Position numbers and translations under genes: made by a program. The notes beneath the pieces are model-generated. The model was not told where the DNA came from. It saw only the letters and a list, made by a program, of their open reading frames with translations, and searched no databases. A stretch of DNA of 39,724 nucleotides from Streptomyces sp. JHA26 (lineage in GTDB: Bacteria; Actinomycetota; Actinomycetes; Streptomycetales; Streptomycetaceae), in the NCBI RefSeq assembly GCF_002005565.1, contig NZ_BDJC01000058.1:1-39724 (forward strand). The letters are read 5' to 3'. Shown piece by piece: positions 38,915 to 39,724 of the stretch. Each line of letters starts with the position of its first letter. Positions within the stretch are counted from its first letter, which is position 1.

Positions 38915-39695
38915 GCAGCAGCAGGACGAGCGGGTGCCGACGGTGATCGCGGACGACGTCCACATCGTCTACCGCGTCAACGGCGCCAGGACCGGCAAGG
39001 GCAGCGCCACCGCGGCCCTCAGCCGCATCGTGAAGCGGGGTTCCGACGACGCGGCGCGCGGGGTGCGCAAGGTGCACGCCGTGCGGGGCGTCTCCTTCGT
39101 CGCCTACCGGGGCGAGGCCATCGGCCTGATCGGTTCCAACGGATCCGGCAAGTCGACGCTGCTGCGGGCCATCGCCGGTCTGCTGCCCGCCGAGAAGGGC
39201 AAGGTCTACACCGACGGCCAGCCCTCCCTGCTCGGCGTCAACGCGGCCCTGATGAACGACCTGACCGGCGAGCGGAACGTCATCCTGGGCGGGCTCGCCA
39301 TGGGCATGTCCCGCGAGCAGATCAAGGAGCGGTATCAGGACATCGTCGACTTCTCCGGGATCAACGAGAAGGGCGACTTCATCACCCTGCCGATGCGCAC
39401 CTACTCCTCCGGCATGGCGGCCCGGCTGCGCTTCTCCATCGCCGCCGCCAAGGACCACGACGTCCTCATGATCGACGAGGCGCTGGCCACCGGTGACCGC
39501 AAGTTCCAGGCGCGCTCCGAGCAGCGCATCCGCGAGCTGCGCAAGGAGGCCGGCACGGTCTTCCTGGTCAGCCACAACAACAAGTCCATCCGCGACACCT
39601 GCAACCGCGTCCTGTGGCTGGAGCGCGGCGAACTGCGCATGGACGGGCCGACCGACGAGGTGCTCAGGGAGTACGAGAAGTTCACGGGCAAGTAG
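38907..39695 (+). CDS. ABC exporter ATP-binding subunit (TagH/Wzt-like)
   Basis: 262-residue ATPase subunit. Walker A is GSNGSGKS (76-83), the signature region is TYSSGMAARLRFSIA and Walker B is VLMIDEALATGD followed by His in LVSHN. A 25-30-residue charged insertion after the first strand (VNGARTGKGSATAALSRIVK) and the YSSGM signature are features of teichoic acid and O-polysaccharide exporters. There is no long C-terminal carbohydrate-binding domain as in Wzt, so recognition of the polymer end is not encoded here. GTG 38907 has GAGAGG 8 nt upstream and overlaps the permease stop. The window ends 29 bp after its stop, so whether the operon continues cannot be seen. Confidence 0.93.
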   Translation: MAEQQQDERVPTVIADDVHIVYRVNGARTGKGSATAALSRIVKRGSDDAARGVRKVHAVRGVSFVAYRGEAIGLIGSNGSGKSTLLRAIAGLLPAEKGKVYTDGQPSLLGVNAALMNDLTGERNVILGGLAMGMSREQIKERYQDIVDFSGINEKGDFITLPMRTYSSGMAARLRFSIAAAKDHDVLMIDEALATGDRKFQARSEQRIRELRKEAGTVFLVSHNNKSIRDTCNRVLWLERGELRMDGPTDEVLREYEKFTGK

Positions 39696-39724
39696 CCCGA
39701 CACGCCCGGGGCCCCGCCGTACCG

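Overview
The window is high-GC actinobacterial chromosome with strong third-position GC bias, GTG/TTG starts and AGGAGG-type ribosome binding sites. The gene content points to Streptomyces: an SsgA-like sporulation protein, the SCO6745-type protein, a 41-residue LPFR small protein and a family of intergenic palindromes. From memory, not from a search, the order ABC-F / GPP34 / SsgA-like ... fadA-fadB ... SCO6745-like ... idi resembles the S. coelicolor SCO672x-SCO675x region. No tRNA, rRNA, CRISPR array, insertion sequence or phage gene is visible. The DNA looks like chromosomal arm or core rather than a mobile island.

Layout. 1-9.6 kb holds mostly single-gene units: an acyl-ACP desaturase behind three tandem palindromes, a Tat-exported DUF1259 protein, an ABC-F ATPase with a long untranslated leader, a GPP34 protein, an SsgA-like protein, a secreted Ycf48-like beta-propeller, YciI, endonuclease V, a small conserved protein behind two mini-ORFs, and a trans-acting enoyl reductase-like protein. 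9.7-15.2 kb is a fatty-acid beta-oxidation operon (methylacyl-CoA racemase, thiolase FadA, multifunctional FadB) with a convergent MerR regulator. The operon promoter and the merR promoter carry matching GTGACAC-N5-GTGTCAC-like sites, so MerR probably controls both. 15.3-25 kb has an asparagine-type permease, a macro-domain protein, a secreted M1-like peptidase, a BCCT transporter, a D-amino-acid oxidase, an unknown Cys-cluster protein and a second ABC-F ATPase. 25-32.2 kb has Tex, the LPFR micro-protein, a SCO6745-type protein, a DJ-1/PfpI remnant, an enoyl-CoA hydratase, an RsbW-like ATPase, IPP isomerase and a CDF metal exporter.

The most interesting part is 32.6-39.7 kb: seven co-oriented, mostly overlapping genes. 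They encode a DUF5941-type CDP-alcohol phosphatidyltransferase, a nucleotidyltransferase, an archaeal-type glycerol-1-phosphate dehydrogenase homologue, a second CDP-alcohol phosphatidyltransferase lacking the usual fourth motif Asp, a GT2 glycosyltransferase and a TagGH-like ABC exporter. I infer a pathway that makes, activates, transfers and exports a polyol-phosphate glycopolymer or glycolipid. It is not one of the textbook teichoic-acid gene sets.

Many genes appear leaderless, with a TANNNT -10 box 6-10 nt before the start codon and no Shine-Dalgarno. Several convergent gene pairs are separated by clear GC-rich hairpins.
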